Assembly (NCBI GenBank): GCA_963710745.1
Contig: CAVQBP010000007.1
Coordinates: 124,001 to 188,000 of the forward strand
Reading direction: 5' to 3'
Source of the DNA: CAVQBP01 sp963710745
GTDB lineage: Bacteria > Bacteroidota > Ignavibacteria > Ignavibacteriales > Ignavibacteriaceae
DNA: 64,000 nt
Part shown: piece by piece, positions 21,001-28,070 of the stretch
Layout of the letters: the number at the start of each line of letters is the position of its first letter
Position numbering within the stretch: the stretch's first letter is position 1
Made by a program: the position numbers and the translations under genes
Notes under the pieces: generated by a model
Databases searched by the model: none
What the model was told of the DNA's origin: nothing
The model's input: only the letters and a program-made list of their open reading frames with translations

Positions 21001-21097
21001 TGCTAATATCTTTTTGAGGTGGTGAAATAATAGTAGTAAAGGATAAAAAAGATAATACAGACAGAAAGCAAAGTAAGATTAGCATTTTGGTCTTCAT
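15014..21097 (-). CDS. Giant alpha-2-macroglobulin family protein with thioester
   Basis: A 2027-residue exported protein. It has a signal peptide (residues 1-29), a long helical N-terminal region (30-450), and macroglobulin beta domains. These include the MG2-like stretch with TFFFLDRAIYRPGQTIFFKG (about 610-630) and the A2M segment FFYPHLKTDENGEIIISFTAP. An alpha-alpha toroid bears the thioester motif ECSEQ (Cys1482-Gln1485), then a C-terminal receptor-like domain. Bacterial members are thought to trap proteases by covalent bonding through the thioester, in the periplasm or at the surface. No lipobox is present, so it is probably periplasmic or secreted. No penicillin-binding protein 1C gene, a common partner elsewhere, lies adjacent. 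The frame is fully open over 6 kb. Confidence 0.92.
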   Translation of the reverse strand: MKTKMLILLCFLSVLSFLSFTTIISPPQKDISKIDIKLDSYRGNKESWSKVDSLERAGLTRSALTIVEQIYQNAKEENNSPQIIKALIYKLKYINYTEENSNKKVISQIKNSIDSLSLPAKPILQSILAEAYLQYYQQNRYRFINRTETINFDNNDFETWDLTRLLKEIIKLYHSSLVSEDSLKNIPVSSIKDILVEYKNRTYLRPTLFDLLANRALDFYMNEEASVTEPVYKFELKDPGIFSTAKKFIKLNFKSDDSLSLKYLAAKLFQELISFHINDPEKAPLIDIDLKRLNFMKSNSVIEYKDSLYLKALNEMEPEYSIIPFSSIILYNKANYYWEKGEQYNPETNSLHKWDKKKAYDICEAAIKKFPGTTGARACEALKTQILHKDLDFKVEYANLADQPFRAFIKYTNVGKVYFRIIPWDKSKEDKSEKLINKTLADYFRDQKFIKEWNTNLPDEKDFQQHSVEVPIPELKAGHYLILAGTDKNFEYDKNAVAYGYSWATNLSYNYSYSDNKIRFLVQDRKSGDPVPEADISLFQQRYDGKNSRYVTDLIQSGHTDKNGLWEIKRPERLYNLQVLLQKKNDRFRSQNIYPYYYNYNNRTVTKTFFFLDRAIYRPGQTIFFKGLMIETDGKKENHIKTNTATTVALYDVNNQKISELNLRTNDYGSFDGKFIAPSGVLTGIMTIRNESGVQSFRVEEYKRPQFEVNLNNIKGDYSLNDTVNISGYAKTYSGVNLDNATVKYRVVRRTIVPYYWWYWGHSKPDMEITNGAVKTNNNGEFNFDFQLVQDLSYSKKDNTIFNYTVYVDVVDITGETHSAQTAVSAGYISLKADIQIPETINKLDTNPYRITSTNLSGEFQPAKFNVKIYKLIEPKRIFRKRMWEKPDEFILSEEEFYKLFPHDIYNDEDKIYNWKNGKEVYNISFITTDSSMLNINNEVKHWHAGAYVLTINTKDKNGTPIEIKKYFTLFNPSSDNIPLNKANWFAELKTSAEPGETAGLLIGSAEENVKVLYELEYDGKTILSKWLTLNNEQKKIEIPVKEEYRGNLIANFISTVNNENFNKSIIINVPWTNKHLNISTETFRDKITPGEKEEWNIKISGPKGEKEAAELLASMYDASLDAFAANNWSLNIYPIYTYSRRIWSPGNSFTQINSRLYEQNWNQYISFPSMSYDHLNYFGFNFFSYGYARSPGVVYKSAVNSSKIEAPQQAEFLAMEADKDGVKQDISLSGTAEEKEKSQNAGFQNISARKNLGETAFFYPHLKTDENGEIIISFTAPEALTRWKFMAFAHTKDLKYGFLTKETVTQKELMVQSNPPRFFREGDTIYFTAKVSNLSENDLSGSATLKLYNSFTMKPVDSLFGNDSSVIKFRINKNQSTGLSWKLHIPVGVADAITYKVLAKTDNFSDGEENALPVLPNRMLVTESLPLPVKGMTTRTFVFDKLKYNKSTTLKNYKLTLEFTSNPAWYAIQALPYLMEYPYECSEQIFSRFYANSIAAHIANSNPGIKAVFESWKNIDKKALLSNLEKNQDLKNILLEETPWVLNSQSETERKKRVGLLFDISKMSSELSAAEQKLRDNQLENGGWPWFPGMPENRYITQYIIAGMGHLDKLGVTNVRSNNFTWNMIKKGVNYLDIKMDEDYQNLLEHKVDLSQKNISYIQIQYLYARTYFMDLPVPANFKTAFNYWKNQAQTYWLSNNKYMQGMIALALFRLNDTKTADAIIKSLNENAVYNNDTGMYFKLENGWYWYQAPIETQSLLIEAFDEIAHDEKSVDEMKIWLLKQKQVQDWKTTKATADACYALLLRGTDWLSENKPATIKIGNQVVDQNKLEGTNKPEAGTGYFRTSWNGEQINPVMGEVTVTNNNKVVAWGSLYWQYFEQLDKITSSETELNINKKLFLQQNTSTGPKISPVAENTRLVPGDLIKVRIEIRVDRDMEFVHLKDMRAAGFEPVSVLSQSKYQDGLWYYESTKDAATNFFINYLPKGTYVFEYELRATYKGNFSNGITSIQSMYAPEFSSHSEGIRVEIK

Positions 21098-21349
21098 AGA
21101 AACCCCTATTTTATGTAAAAATTTTTTATGTACCCTTTTCTATAAATCTTTAAAGATACCGGTGTCATTTTCCTTGATGGTATTTAACAAAAGGATTTTC
21201 ATTTAGTTCCTATACAGCCGGAATATCTTTGTATAAAATTCATTTATATCAGCTTTTTATGCTTTTTTATTCCGTTTTTTTAGATATTTTCAATGTTGTC
21301 TTTTTGACAGTTGCCAAAAATAATCATACTGAGATAGAAAATTACTAAA

Positions 21350-22420
21350 ATGAATAATTTTCCCGAAGAATTACTTAAATATTTAGATGATTCAAAAAAG
21401 CATTTATCATTAAAAGCCATTTCACAATTCGTTAACTCCAATAATGATTTAAATGAAAATGAAATAAAGTTTTTTGAAGAACATTTAAGTGAATGCAAAA
21501 TTTGCAAAGAAAATCTTTACAGAATTTTTGATGAAGAAATTAGTGAAGGAAAAACCACTTATCAAGTAGATGTAAACTTATCAACAAAAAATCATATAAA
21601 TTTTACAGATGCTGAAAAAAATATTGAAGGTATATTAAGTAAAGAAGATGAACTTTATTATTTAACTTTTATTAATCTTCCTCATTACCTGATGAGGCAG
21701 AATCTTCGTTTAAAATTTCCCGGGAATGATTTAGTTGTAAGGATCGTTTCTTCAGAATTAAACAGAAAATATAAAGTTATTACAGGCGGTGAAATAAATT
21801 TTAGAAACGAATTTGAAGTGCTCTTGGATGTAAGAATAAGAAAAAATAAAAATTCCGGTTTCTCCAAAAAGAAATACAGGTTTTTATACATATTTGCGGC
21901 AGCAGTTTTAATCGGAGCAACAATTTATCTTCTGATAGCAAAACCTGAGCAGCCTAAAGAAACAAGTTCAACTGAAATTGAAAAACCGGATACTGAAATG
22001 CTGTTTGATTCTGTTCCTGTGCAAACAGATACCGTTCAGAAGCAGGATATAACAAAACCTGAGGAACAGGAAAAACAGTCGGCAGAAAAGATAAATCCGC
22101 AATCGCTTGTAAAAATCCCTCCCCAATTTAAAAACAATTCTTATCTGGAGCGTTTAGTGGATAAGTATAAAGACAATGGGATTATTATAAATCCGGCAAT
22201 CGGGGATACTTTGAAAAAACAAATAAATTTTAAATGGAGTCCCCTGGAAGCGGATGAATATGATATGATTATTGTGAATAATAAAAACGAGGAAATATGG
22301 GGTAAGACTCTTGCAGATCCGCGTGTAACTGTTTACCAGAAATTGGACCCGGGTATATATTACTGGAAAATAACTGTCAAAGGAAAACTACAGTCCGTCG
22401 GAAAGTTTTATGTAGAATAG
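21350..22420 (+). CDS. Membrane protein with zinc-finger (zf-HC2-like) N-terminus
   Basis: A 356-residue protein. Near residues 41-50 it has HLSECKIC, the His-x3-Cys-x2-Cys zinc motif of ZAS/zf-HC2 anti-sigma factors. A single membrane helix lies at about 180-200 (FLYIFAAAVLIGATIYLLIA). A Pro/Glu/Lys-rich linker follows, then a C-terminal Fn3-like segment (FKWSPLEADEYDMIIV to the end). The topology is cytosolic N-terminus and periplasmic C-terminus, as for a membrane anti-sigma factor. No ECF sigma gene is adjacent. It could instead be a structural or surveillance protein. It is divergent from the alpha-2-macroglobulin gene. Confidence 0.65.
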   Translation: MNNFPEELLKYLDDSKKHLSLKAISQFVNSNNDLNENEIKFFEEHLSECKICKENLYRIFDEEISEGKTTYQVDVNLSTKNHINFTDAEKNIEGILSKEDELYYLTFINLPHYLMRQNLRLKFPGNDLVVRIVSSELNRKYKVITGGEINFRNEFEVLLDVRIRKNKNSGFSKKKYRFLYIFAAAVLIGATIYLLIAKPEQPKETSSTEIEKPDTEMLFDSVPVQTDTVQKQDITKPEEQEKQSAEKINPQSLVKIPPQFKNNSYLERLVDKYKDNGIIINPAIGDTLKKQINFKWSPLEADEYDMIIVNNKNEEIWGKTLADPRVTVYQKLDPGIYYWKITVKGKLQSVGKFYVE

Positions 22421-22425
22421 TAGTT

Positions 22426-22695
22426 TTATAACACCATTTTTATATTAGAATTTTTCCCCAGCTTTTGATAAATAAGATCACGGACAACCTCGGAGGGGAC
22501 TTCCACTTTGAAATTCAGGCTGAAATAATTGCTGTTCCGGCTGATATTCGAAGGTGTAACATCATATTTCAAACCGCTTGATGCATCTTCAATTGCTTCC
22601 AGAATTTTTTCTACATTTTTACCAATTACTTTGTAAGACCATTCGCACGGATATTCAATTTCCGGCCTTTGTTTGTTGTTTGAATCTAAAATCAT
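22426..22695 (-). CDS. DUF493 (YbeD-like) family protein
   Basis: An 89-residue protein with the YbeD fold pattern: YPCEWSYKVIGKN, then SRNSNYFSLNFKVEV and the C-terminal helix VVRDLIYQKLGKNSNIKMVL given here only in part as RDLIYQKLGKN. DUF493 proteins are small ACT-like regulators of unknown or varied role; E. coli YbeD lies next to lipoate genes, which are absent here. It is convergent with the zinc-finger gene, 5 bp between stops. Confidence 0.85.
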   Translation of the reverse strand: MILDSNNKQRPEIEYPCEWSYKVIGKNVEKILEAIEDASSGLKYDVTPSNISRNSNYFSLNFKVEVPSEVVRDLIYQKLGKNSNIKMVL

Positions 22696-23212
22696 ATTAA
22701 ATTTTTATTAGATGAATGCATTCTAATTAAAATATAAAAAATGAATTTATATAATGAAACTTAAAATTAATTACTTAAACTACATATTATTCTAATAAAA
22801 CCGGGGTACAGACTATTTAAAATTTGATGTTTTGATCTGTGCCGGATAGTATTTTCTATGTTTATATGATATTAAGATAATTATTTTTCTTCAAAATTCT
22901 TTCATTTTTTGAAATTTGATGTTTAATTATTCAACACACAATTAAAATGCTCCGAATTAGCAATATACTAGATATAAATCTATCGTTTATTATTTTTGGT
23001 TGTTATTCTGGAAATTGTTTTTCACTATTAAGAATTCACAATTAAAAATCTAAAATAAAAGTTCAAATTTTGAGATAATTTCAATTTAATATAACCGGCC
23101 AAGTGGCATTTAATATGTGTATGAATTGTGGGATCACTAAATGTAGCAGAACAATTTTTAATAATTATAAATCTTTAAAAAATTAGAGATTACAAATAGG
23201 GGAAGGGAACTG
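22696..23212. promoter_or_regulatory. 517-bp upstream region of the hydrogenase locus
   Basis: This long AT-rich stretch separates the divergent DUF493 gene from the first gene of the hydrogenase locus and should carry the locus promoter. Only a 24-codon cysteine-containing frame (listed separately) stands out. No sigma-54 site with correct spacing was found. The ribosome site GGGGAAGGG lies at 23199-23207 ahead of the ATG at 23213. Confidence 0.5.
23115..23186 (+). CDS. Possible cysteine-containing leader peptide
   Basis: A 23-residue frame begins MCMNCGITKC and ends 26 bp before the sensor kinase start. The Cys-x2-Cys-x4-Cys pattern is unusual for chance translation of such AT-rich DNA. 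No Shine-Dalgarno sequence is clear and no homologue is recognised. It could be a leader peptide or a chance frame. Confidence 0.2.
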   Translation: MCMNCGITKCSRTIFNNYKSLKN

Positions 23213-25207
23213 ATGAACGATGGGATTGTAACAACAATACTTGATAAGTGTAAGCGGTGTTACTCTTGTGTTCGTGAATGCCCCGCAAAAGCAATAAGAG
23301 TTATAAATGGTCAGGCAACCGTTTTAACTGAGAGGTGTATCGTTTGCGGTCATTGTATAAAAGTCTGTTCACAAAATGCAAAGCAGATACTAAGTGATTC
23401 TGAAAAAGTGCTCAATGAAATACTGTTGACAGATAAGGCAATCGCAATAATTGCCCCTTCTTTTGCCGCATCCTTTCCTGACAATTACAATAAATTTCCT
23501 ACAGCTTTACGGGAAGCCGGATTTTACAAAGTTATTGAAACAGCATTCGGGGCTGACTTGATAAGTGAATATTATTTAAAAGAGTTTCAGACAGAAAAAG
23601 ATAAGACAATTATAAGCTCCGCCTGCCCGGCTGTAGTAAACTATATTGAAAAATATTATAAAGACCTGGTCCCTAACATTACAAATGTAGTTTCTCCTAT
23701 GATTGCTATTGGAAGGTATTTAAGAGAAACCGAAGGTAATGATATTAAAATTGTCTTTATTGGTCCTTGTATAGCAAAAAAAGATGAATACACCGATGAT
23801 ATGCTCAATAATGAAATTGATGCTGTACTAACATTTAATGAAATTAAAAATATTCTTAATAATAAAAGCATATTTATTGATGAACTTGAGGAAAGCAGTT
23901 TTGATCCTCCGCATGCATATATGGGAAAAGCATATCCTTTAGCCGGCGGTTTATTAAAATCAACTAATATTCCCGAGGATATTCTTGAAAAAGAAATAAT
24001 TGTTGTTGAAGGTAAAAAGAAGGTAATGGAGATAATAGATGAAATTGCCAATAACAATATAAATGCAAAATTTGTTGATATTCTTTTTTGTGAAGGATGT
24101 ATCAGCGGGCCGGCAATTGACAGCAGTCTCAATTATTATTCCAGACGGGAAAAAGTAATTAAATATATTGAGCAGAAAATTAATTCTGTTGATAAACAGA
24201 TCTGGAAAAGCGATCTGTATAATGCAAGAAATATTGATTTCAGACGGGAATTTAAATCTAAGGATCAAAGAAGACCTTATCCGACTGAAGAACGGATAAA
24301 AGAAATATTAGCTGAAACTAATAAATTTACTTCTGAGGACGAACTGAATTGCGGTGCATGCGGATATAATACGTGCCGTGAAAATGCAGTAGCAATTGCT
24401 AAAGATCTGGCTGAAAAAGATATGTGCCTGCCGTATTTAATCGATAAAATTGATAAAGCATATAAAGAATTAAGTTCTGCGCAGGAGCAGCTTCAATCGG
24501 CTGAAAAGCTTGCTTCAATTGGACAGTTAGTCGCAGGAATAGCACATGAGATTAATAATCCTCTCGGCACTATTCTCCTTTATTCATCAATGCTTAAAAA
24601 TGATATGGCGGAAAAGAAATTTGATTTTCAGAATATAGAGGATATAAAATTAATTATTGATGAAGCTACAAGGTGTAAAAATATCGTTTCGGATCTGTTA
24701 AACTTTGCCCGGCAAAACAAGCTGAAACTTTCAGCAGTCAATATTTATGAGCTGCTCGATGATGTAATCCGTTCGGTTAAAATTAATCCGAGGTATAAAG
24801 ATATTACTATTCAAAAAGACGAAGAACTAAAAAGATGTATAATTGATTGCGATCCGGACCAGCTGAAGCAGGTATTTATAAATCTTGTAAATAATTCTTG
24901 TGAAGCAATGACTGAAAGCAGCCGGAAGCTTCTAAACCTGGTTATTAGTGAAAATCATAATCAGGTTGATATTGAAATTAAAGACACCGGAGCAGGAATT
25001 CCTAAAGAAAATTACAGTAAAATATTTACCCCGTTCTTCACAACAAAAAAAATCGGGATGGGAACAGGACTGGGACTTGCAATTTCTTATGGAATAATTA
25101 AAATGCACAAAGGTGATATAACATTCCGGAGCGAAGTCGGAAAAGGGACCTCGTTTTTTGTTCAGCTGCCTAAATACCTGGTTATACAAAATTTAAATCT
25201 GAATTAA
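23213..25207 (+). CDS. [FeFe]-hydrogenase-like sensor histidine kinase
   Basis: A 664-residue cytosolic fusion. Domains in order: two [4Fe-4S] ferredoxin motifs (Cys13, 16, 19, 23 and Cys42, 45, 48, 52), then an [FeFe]-hydrogenase large-subunit domain (about 75-330) with degenerate H-cluster motifs SSACPAVV (Cys138), IGPCIAKKDE (Cys186) and FCEGCISGP (Cys293, Cys296). Next come a further iron-sulfur motif (Cys380, 383, 388, 405), a short coiled coil, HisKA with His445 in AHEINNPLG, and HATPase with GTGLGLAISYG. It has no membrane segment. Proton-donor Cys is Ala137, as in sensory hydrogenases. It probably senses H2 or redox state and phosphorylates one of the receivers that follow. It is first of the locus; SD GGGGAAGGG. 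Confidence 0.88.
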   Translation: MNDGIVTTILDKCKRCYSCVRECPAKAIRVINGQATVLTERCIVCGHCIKVCSQNAKQILSDSEKVLNEILLTDKAIAIIAPSFAASFPDNYNKFPTALREAGFYKVIETAFGADLISEYYLKEFQTEKDKTIISSACPAVVNYIEKYYKDLVPNITNVVSPMIAIGRYLRETEGNDIKIVFIGPCIAKKDEYTDDMLNNEIDAVLTFNEIKNILNNKSIFIDELEESSFDPPHAYMGKAYPLAGGLLKSTNIPEDILEKEIIVVEGKKKVMEIIDEIANNNINAKFVDILFCEGCISGPAIDSSLNYYSRREKVIKYIEQKINSVDKQIWKSDLYNARNIDFRREFKSKDQRRPYPTEERIKEILAETNKFTSEDELNCGACGYNTCRENAVAIAKDLAEKDMCLPYLIDKIDKAYKELSSAQEQLQSAEKLASIGQLVAGIAHEINNPLGTILLYSSMLKNDMAEKKFDFQNIEDIKLIIDEATRCKNIVSDLLNFARQNKLKLSAVNIYELLDDVIRSVKINPRYKDITIQKDEELKRCIIDCDPDQLKQVFINLVNNSCEAMTESSRKLLNLVISENHNQVDIEIKDTGAGIPKENYSKIFTPFFTTKKIGMGTGLGLAISYGIIKMHKGDITFRSEVGKGTSFFVQLPKYLVIQNLNLN

Positions 25208-25216
25208 AGGGAAAAA

Positions 25217-25624
25217 ATGGAAAAGAATAAAATATTATTAGTTGATGATGATATTGATTTACTTGAGCAAAGTAAAATATCGTTTGAATCAAAAGGTTAT
25301 AAAGTGTTCATTGCGGAAAATGTTGATGAAGGGTGGCAGACGTTTCAAAAAGAAAAACCCGATGCTGTTGTAATTGATCTTATAATGGAAGAGCACGATT
25401 CGGGATTCATTCTGAGCTATAAAATAAAAAAAGATGAATATGGGAAAAACATCCCTGTCTTCATTTTAACTTCTGCAACATATTTGACAGGCTTTAAATT
25501 TGGGGTATCAACTGATGAGGAAAAAGAATGGATATATTGCGATGAAATTATAAATAAGCCGGCAGTAACTGAAAACCTGATTGAAAAAATTGAAAATTAT
25601 TACATGAAGAAAGAAGATGCCTGA
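25217..25624 (+). CDS. Stand-alone response regulator receiver
   Basis: A 135-residue single receiver domain: acidic triad DDD near residues 10-12, phospho-acceptor Asp in VVIDLIMEEHDSGF (about 54), LTSAT and the conserved Lys in INKPA. No output domain is attached. It starts 9 bp after the sensor kinase and is the likely first phospho-acceptor. The MEEHDSGF-type loop after the Asp is shared with the receiver at 27207, so the two are paralogues of a subtype that accompanies [FeFe] hydrogenase genes. Confidence 0.88.
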   Translation: MEKNKILLVDDDIDLLEQSKISFESKGYKVFIAENVDEGWQTFQKEKPDAVVIDLIMEEHDSGFILSYKIKKDEYGKNIPVFILTSATYLTGFKFGVSTDEEKEWIYCDEIINKPAVTENLIEKIENYYMKKEDA

Positions 25625-25632
25625 TTTTCATT

Positions 25633-27147
25633 ATGCTTGATTTAAAAACAAATACAGCAGGTAAGATAAAAGTTTTAATCGTTGATGATGAAAAAAGCTT
25701 AGGTATCGGAATAAAAAGATTATTGGAAAAAGAAGGTTATGAAGCCAGATTTGCAGTAAACGGATCGGAAGGTATAAAATATGGAACCGGCGAAGAGTTC
25801 GACCTGGCAATCATTGATCTTAAAATGCCGGATATTGACGGTATAATTGTACTTGAAAAAATTCTCGATAAATTTCCAAATACGGTATGTTTTATTGCCA
25901 CAGCATTTGCAAGTTATGAAACCGCAATCGAGTCAACAAAAAAAGGAGCTTATGGTTATCTTCCAAAACCATTTTTACCCGATGAACTCCTTTATCAATT
26001 AAAAAAAGGATATGAAAGAAGATTCCTTCTAATGGAAGCTGAAAAGTGGAAAAGGGAGAGAGAAGAAAAATTACTTGAAATTGCTTTTGAGAAAACACGT
26101 ATTCATACTATTATTAATTCAATTACTGATGGGGTTCTTGTAGTTAATAAAGATGCTGAAGTTGTCCTTTTTAACCCTGCTGCATTAAAATATCTGGATA
26201 TAAACAATTTAAAGATCGGAGAGCAAATTATTGAAAAACTTCACCCGCAGATATCGGATTTAATTGAAAAATTATTGATCAATGATTCTTTTATTTCAAA
26301 ATCTTATTCTGCCCAGATAGAGTTAAAGCCAAACCATGAATTTTTTATAGAAGCAACATCTTCGGGTGTTCCTCATCCAGACGGCTCTCTTGCAGGTGTA
26401 GTGGTGGTGATGAAGGATATAACTAATTTAAAGAAATTGGAATTTCTTAAATCCCAATTTGTATCTATGGTTTCACATGAGTTGAAAGCTCCGGTTTCGG
26501 CGGTCTATGGTTATCTTAAATTAATAAATGATAATTCTGTCTCAATTACCGATAATCAAAAAAAGAATTTTATTAATAGATCACAGATAAGGCTTGACGG
26601 CCTGATTAAAATGGTAAACGATCTCCTTGATATTTCAAGGATGGAAATGAGATCGATTAATAGAGAAATAACAGATATTGATATTACAGTTATAATTAAT
26701 AATATCCTTGAACTATTTCAGGCTGATATCAAAGCTAAAAATATTTCTGTCGAATTTAAATGTAAAACCCAACCTCCTTTCATTAAAGCCGATTATGAAG
26801 AGATTAACAGGTTGTTTACGAATCTTATTAGTAATGCAATAAAATATAACCGACTGGATGGTTTTATAGCTGTTTTTATAAATTCAACTGAAGTATATTT
26901 GATTGTTGAAATTAAAGATTCAGGAATCGGTTTAAAGGAAGAAGAAAAAAAGAAACTTTTCCAGGAATTTTATAGAGCAAAGAATGAATTTACCAAAGAT
27001 ATTAGCGGAACGGGATTAGGATTAGCTATTGTAAAAAGAATAATTGATTCATACAGCGGGAAAATTGAAGTGGGAAGTGAATTTAAAAAAGGGACTACAT
27101 TCAAAGTTTATTTACCTTTTTTACCAAATAAACATAGCACAGATTAA
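25633..27147 (+). CDS. Receiver-PAS-histidine kinase
   Basis: A 504-residue soluble protein. It has an N-terminal receiver (residues 14-130; Asp in LAIIDLKMPDIDG), a short coiled coil, a PAS domain (about 155-265; ITDGVLVVNKDAEVVLFNPAA), HisKA with FVSMVSHELKAPVSAVYGYL, and HATPase with NLISNAIKYN and GTGLGLAIVKRI. It can thus be phosphorylated at the receiver and signal through its own kinase, making it a relay or cross-talk node. No transmembrane segment is seen. It is 8 bp after the preceding receiver gene, in the same transcription unit. Confidence 0.9.
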   Translation: MLDLKTNTAGKIKVLIVDDEKSLGIGIKRLLEKEGYEARFAVNGSEGIKYGTGEEFDLAIIDLKMPDIDGIIVLEKILDKFPNTVCFIATAFASYETAIESTKKGAYGYLPKPFLPDELLYQLKKGYERRFLLMEAEKWKREREEKLLEIAFEKTRIHTIINSITDGVLVVNKDAEVVLFNPAALKYLDINNLKIGEQIIEKLHPQISDLIEKLLINDSFISKSYSAQIELKPNHEFFIEATSSGVPHPDGSLAGVVVVMKDITNLKKLEFLKSQFVSMVSHELKAPVSAVYGYLKLINDNSVSITDNQKKNFINRSQIRLDGLIKMVNDLLDISRMEMRSINREITDIDITVIINNILELFQADIKAKNISVEFKCKTQPPFIKADYEEINRLFTNLISNAIKYNRLDGFIAVFINSTEVYLIVEIKDSGIGLKEEEKKKLFQEFYRAKNEFTKDISGTGLGLAIVKRIIDSYSGKIEVGSEFKKGTTFKVYLPFLPNKHSTD

Positions 27148-27206
27148 TTATTTGTACTATTGTCAGTGAAATTTAAATATTTATCACAAACAAAGTGAGG
27201 GATCGA

Positions 27207-27587
27207 ATGAGGCGTATAGCAATAATAGATGATGATGCCGATATTCTTGATGCCAGCAGCTTAATACTTACATCGAACGGTTATGAAGTAATAACGGCTG
27301 ATAACCCCGATGACGGGTATAAAATCGTAAAAGAAAATTCACCCGATTTAATTATCCTTGATGTTATGATGAATGAACCTGATGATGGTTTTTTTCTCGC
27401 TCAAAGGTTCAGAAAGGAAAACATCAAAATACCAATAATAATGTATACATCAGTTTCCAAAGCAACCGGACTCGATTTCGGTGTAAGTGAAATTGTTCCC
27501 GTTGATGAATTTGTTGAAAAACCGATTTCACCAGAAGAGCTGGTTGGCAAAGTTAAAAAACTTTTACAGATTAAGCAGGAGGGATGA
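27207..27587 (+). CDS. Stand-alone response regulator receiver next to hydC
   Basis: A 126-residue receiver domain: IIDDDADIL, phospho-acceptor Asp in LIILDVMMNEPDDGFF, MYTSV and the Lys of VEKPIS. No output domain. The start is taken at ATG 27207, with GAGGG just upstream, rather than the GTG at 27195. Its end leads into AGGAGGG (27577-27583) and hydC starts one base after the stop, so translation is closely coupled. Similar receivers are known next to trimeric [FeFe] hydrogenase genes in other anaerobes; their target is not established. Confidence 0.85.
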   Translation: MRRIAIIDDDADILDASSLILTSNGYEVITADNPDDGYKIVKENSPDLIILDVMMNEPDDGFFLAQRFRKENIKIPIIMYTSVSKATGLDFGVSEIVPVDEFVEKPISPEELVGKVKKLLQIKQEG

Positions 27588-27588
27588 A

Positions 27589-28062
27589 ATGCTGGTTATG
27601 GAAAAAAATGCTCTGTCCGGTGAAGTGGAAGAACTTATAAAGCTTTATGGTGCTGAACGTTCATCTCTTCTCCAGATTTTGCAGGCAATACAGAGAAAAC
27701 ATAAATATATTTCAGATTTTGCTCAGCAGGAGGTTGCCCGGCTGATGAATATCCATCCTGTTGAAGTTTATAGTGTCATATCTTTTTATTCTTTCCTTCA
27801 TTCAAAACCGCAGGGCAGAAATATTGTAAGATTATGCAGAACAATTTCATGCGACATGAAAGGTAAAGAAGATATAGTATCTGCAATAGAAAGGGAACTG
27901 GGAATTAAATTTGGTGAAACTACAAAAGATAAAAGGATTACACTTGAATTTACTAATTGTCTCGGCATGTGCGATCAGGGTCCGGCTATGATTATAAATG
28001 AAAGAGTATACACTCATCTTAATGCTGAAAAAGCAGTACAAATTTTAAATGAGATAAAGTAG
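27589..28062 (+). CDS. hydC: NuoE-like [2Fe-2S] subunit of [FeFe] hydrogenase (HydC)
   Basis: A 157-residue thioredoxin-like ferredoxin of the NuoE/HydC family. The four cluster ligands are visible in LCRTISCDMKG (Cys-x4-Cys) and TNCLGMCDQGPA (Cys-x3-Cys). The N-terminal helical bundle (LLQILQAIQRKHKYIS, VARLMNIHPVEVYSVISFYS) is typical. In multimeric hydrogenases this subunit passes electrons to the flavin subunit. The ATG at 27589 is used because AGGAGGG precedes it; the longer frame from 27487 overlaps the receiver gene and is rejected. HydB starts 8 bp later. Confidence 0.92.
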   Translation: MLVMEKNALSGEVEELIKLYGAERSSLLQILQAIQRKHKYISDFAQQEVARLMNIHPVEVYSVISFYSFLHSKPQGRNIVRLCRTISCDMKGKEDIVSAIERELGIKFGETTKDKRITLEFTNCLGMCDQGPAMIINERVYTHLNAEKAVQILNEIK

Positions 28063-28070
28063 GAATAAGA

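Noticed and set aside
23101..23125. Sigma-54 promoter (TGGCAT)
   Set aside because: No GC-containing -12 element at the required spacing.
27487..27588. Longer start for hydC overlapping the receiver gene
   Set aside because: The ATG at 27589 has a strong AGGAGGG site and gives the normal family N-terminus; the upstream extension is the out-of-frame reading of the receiver gene.
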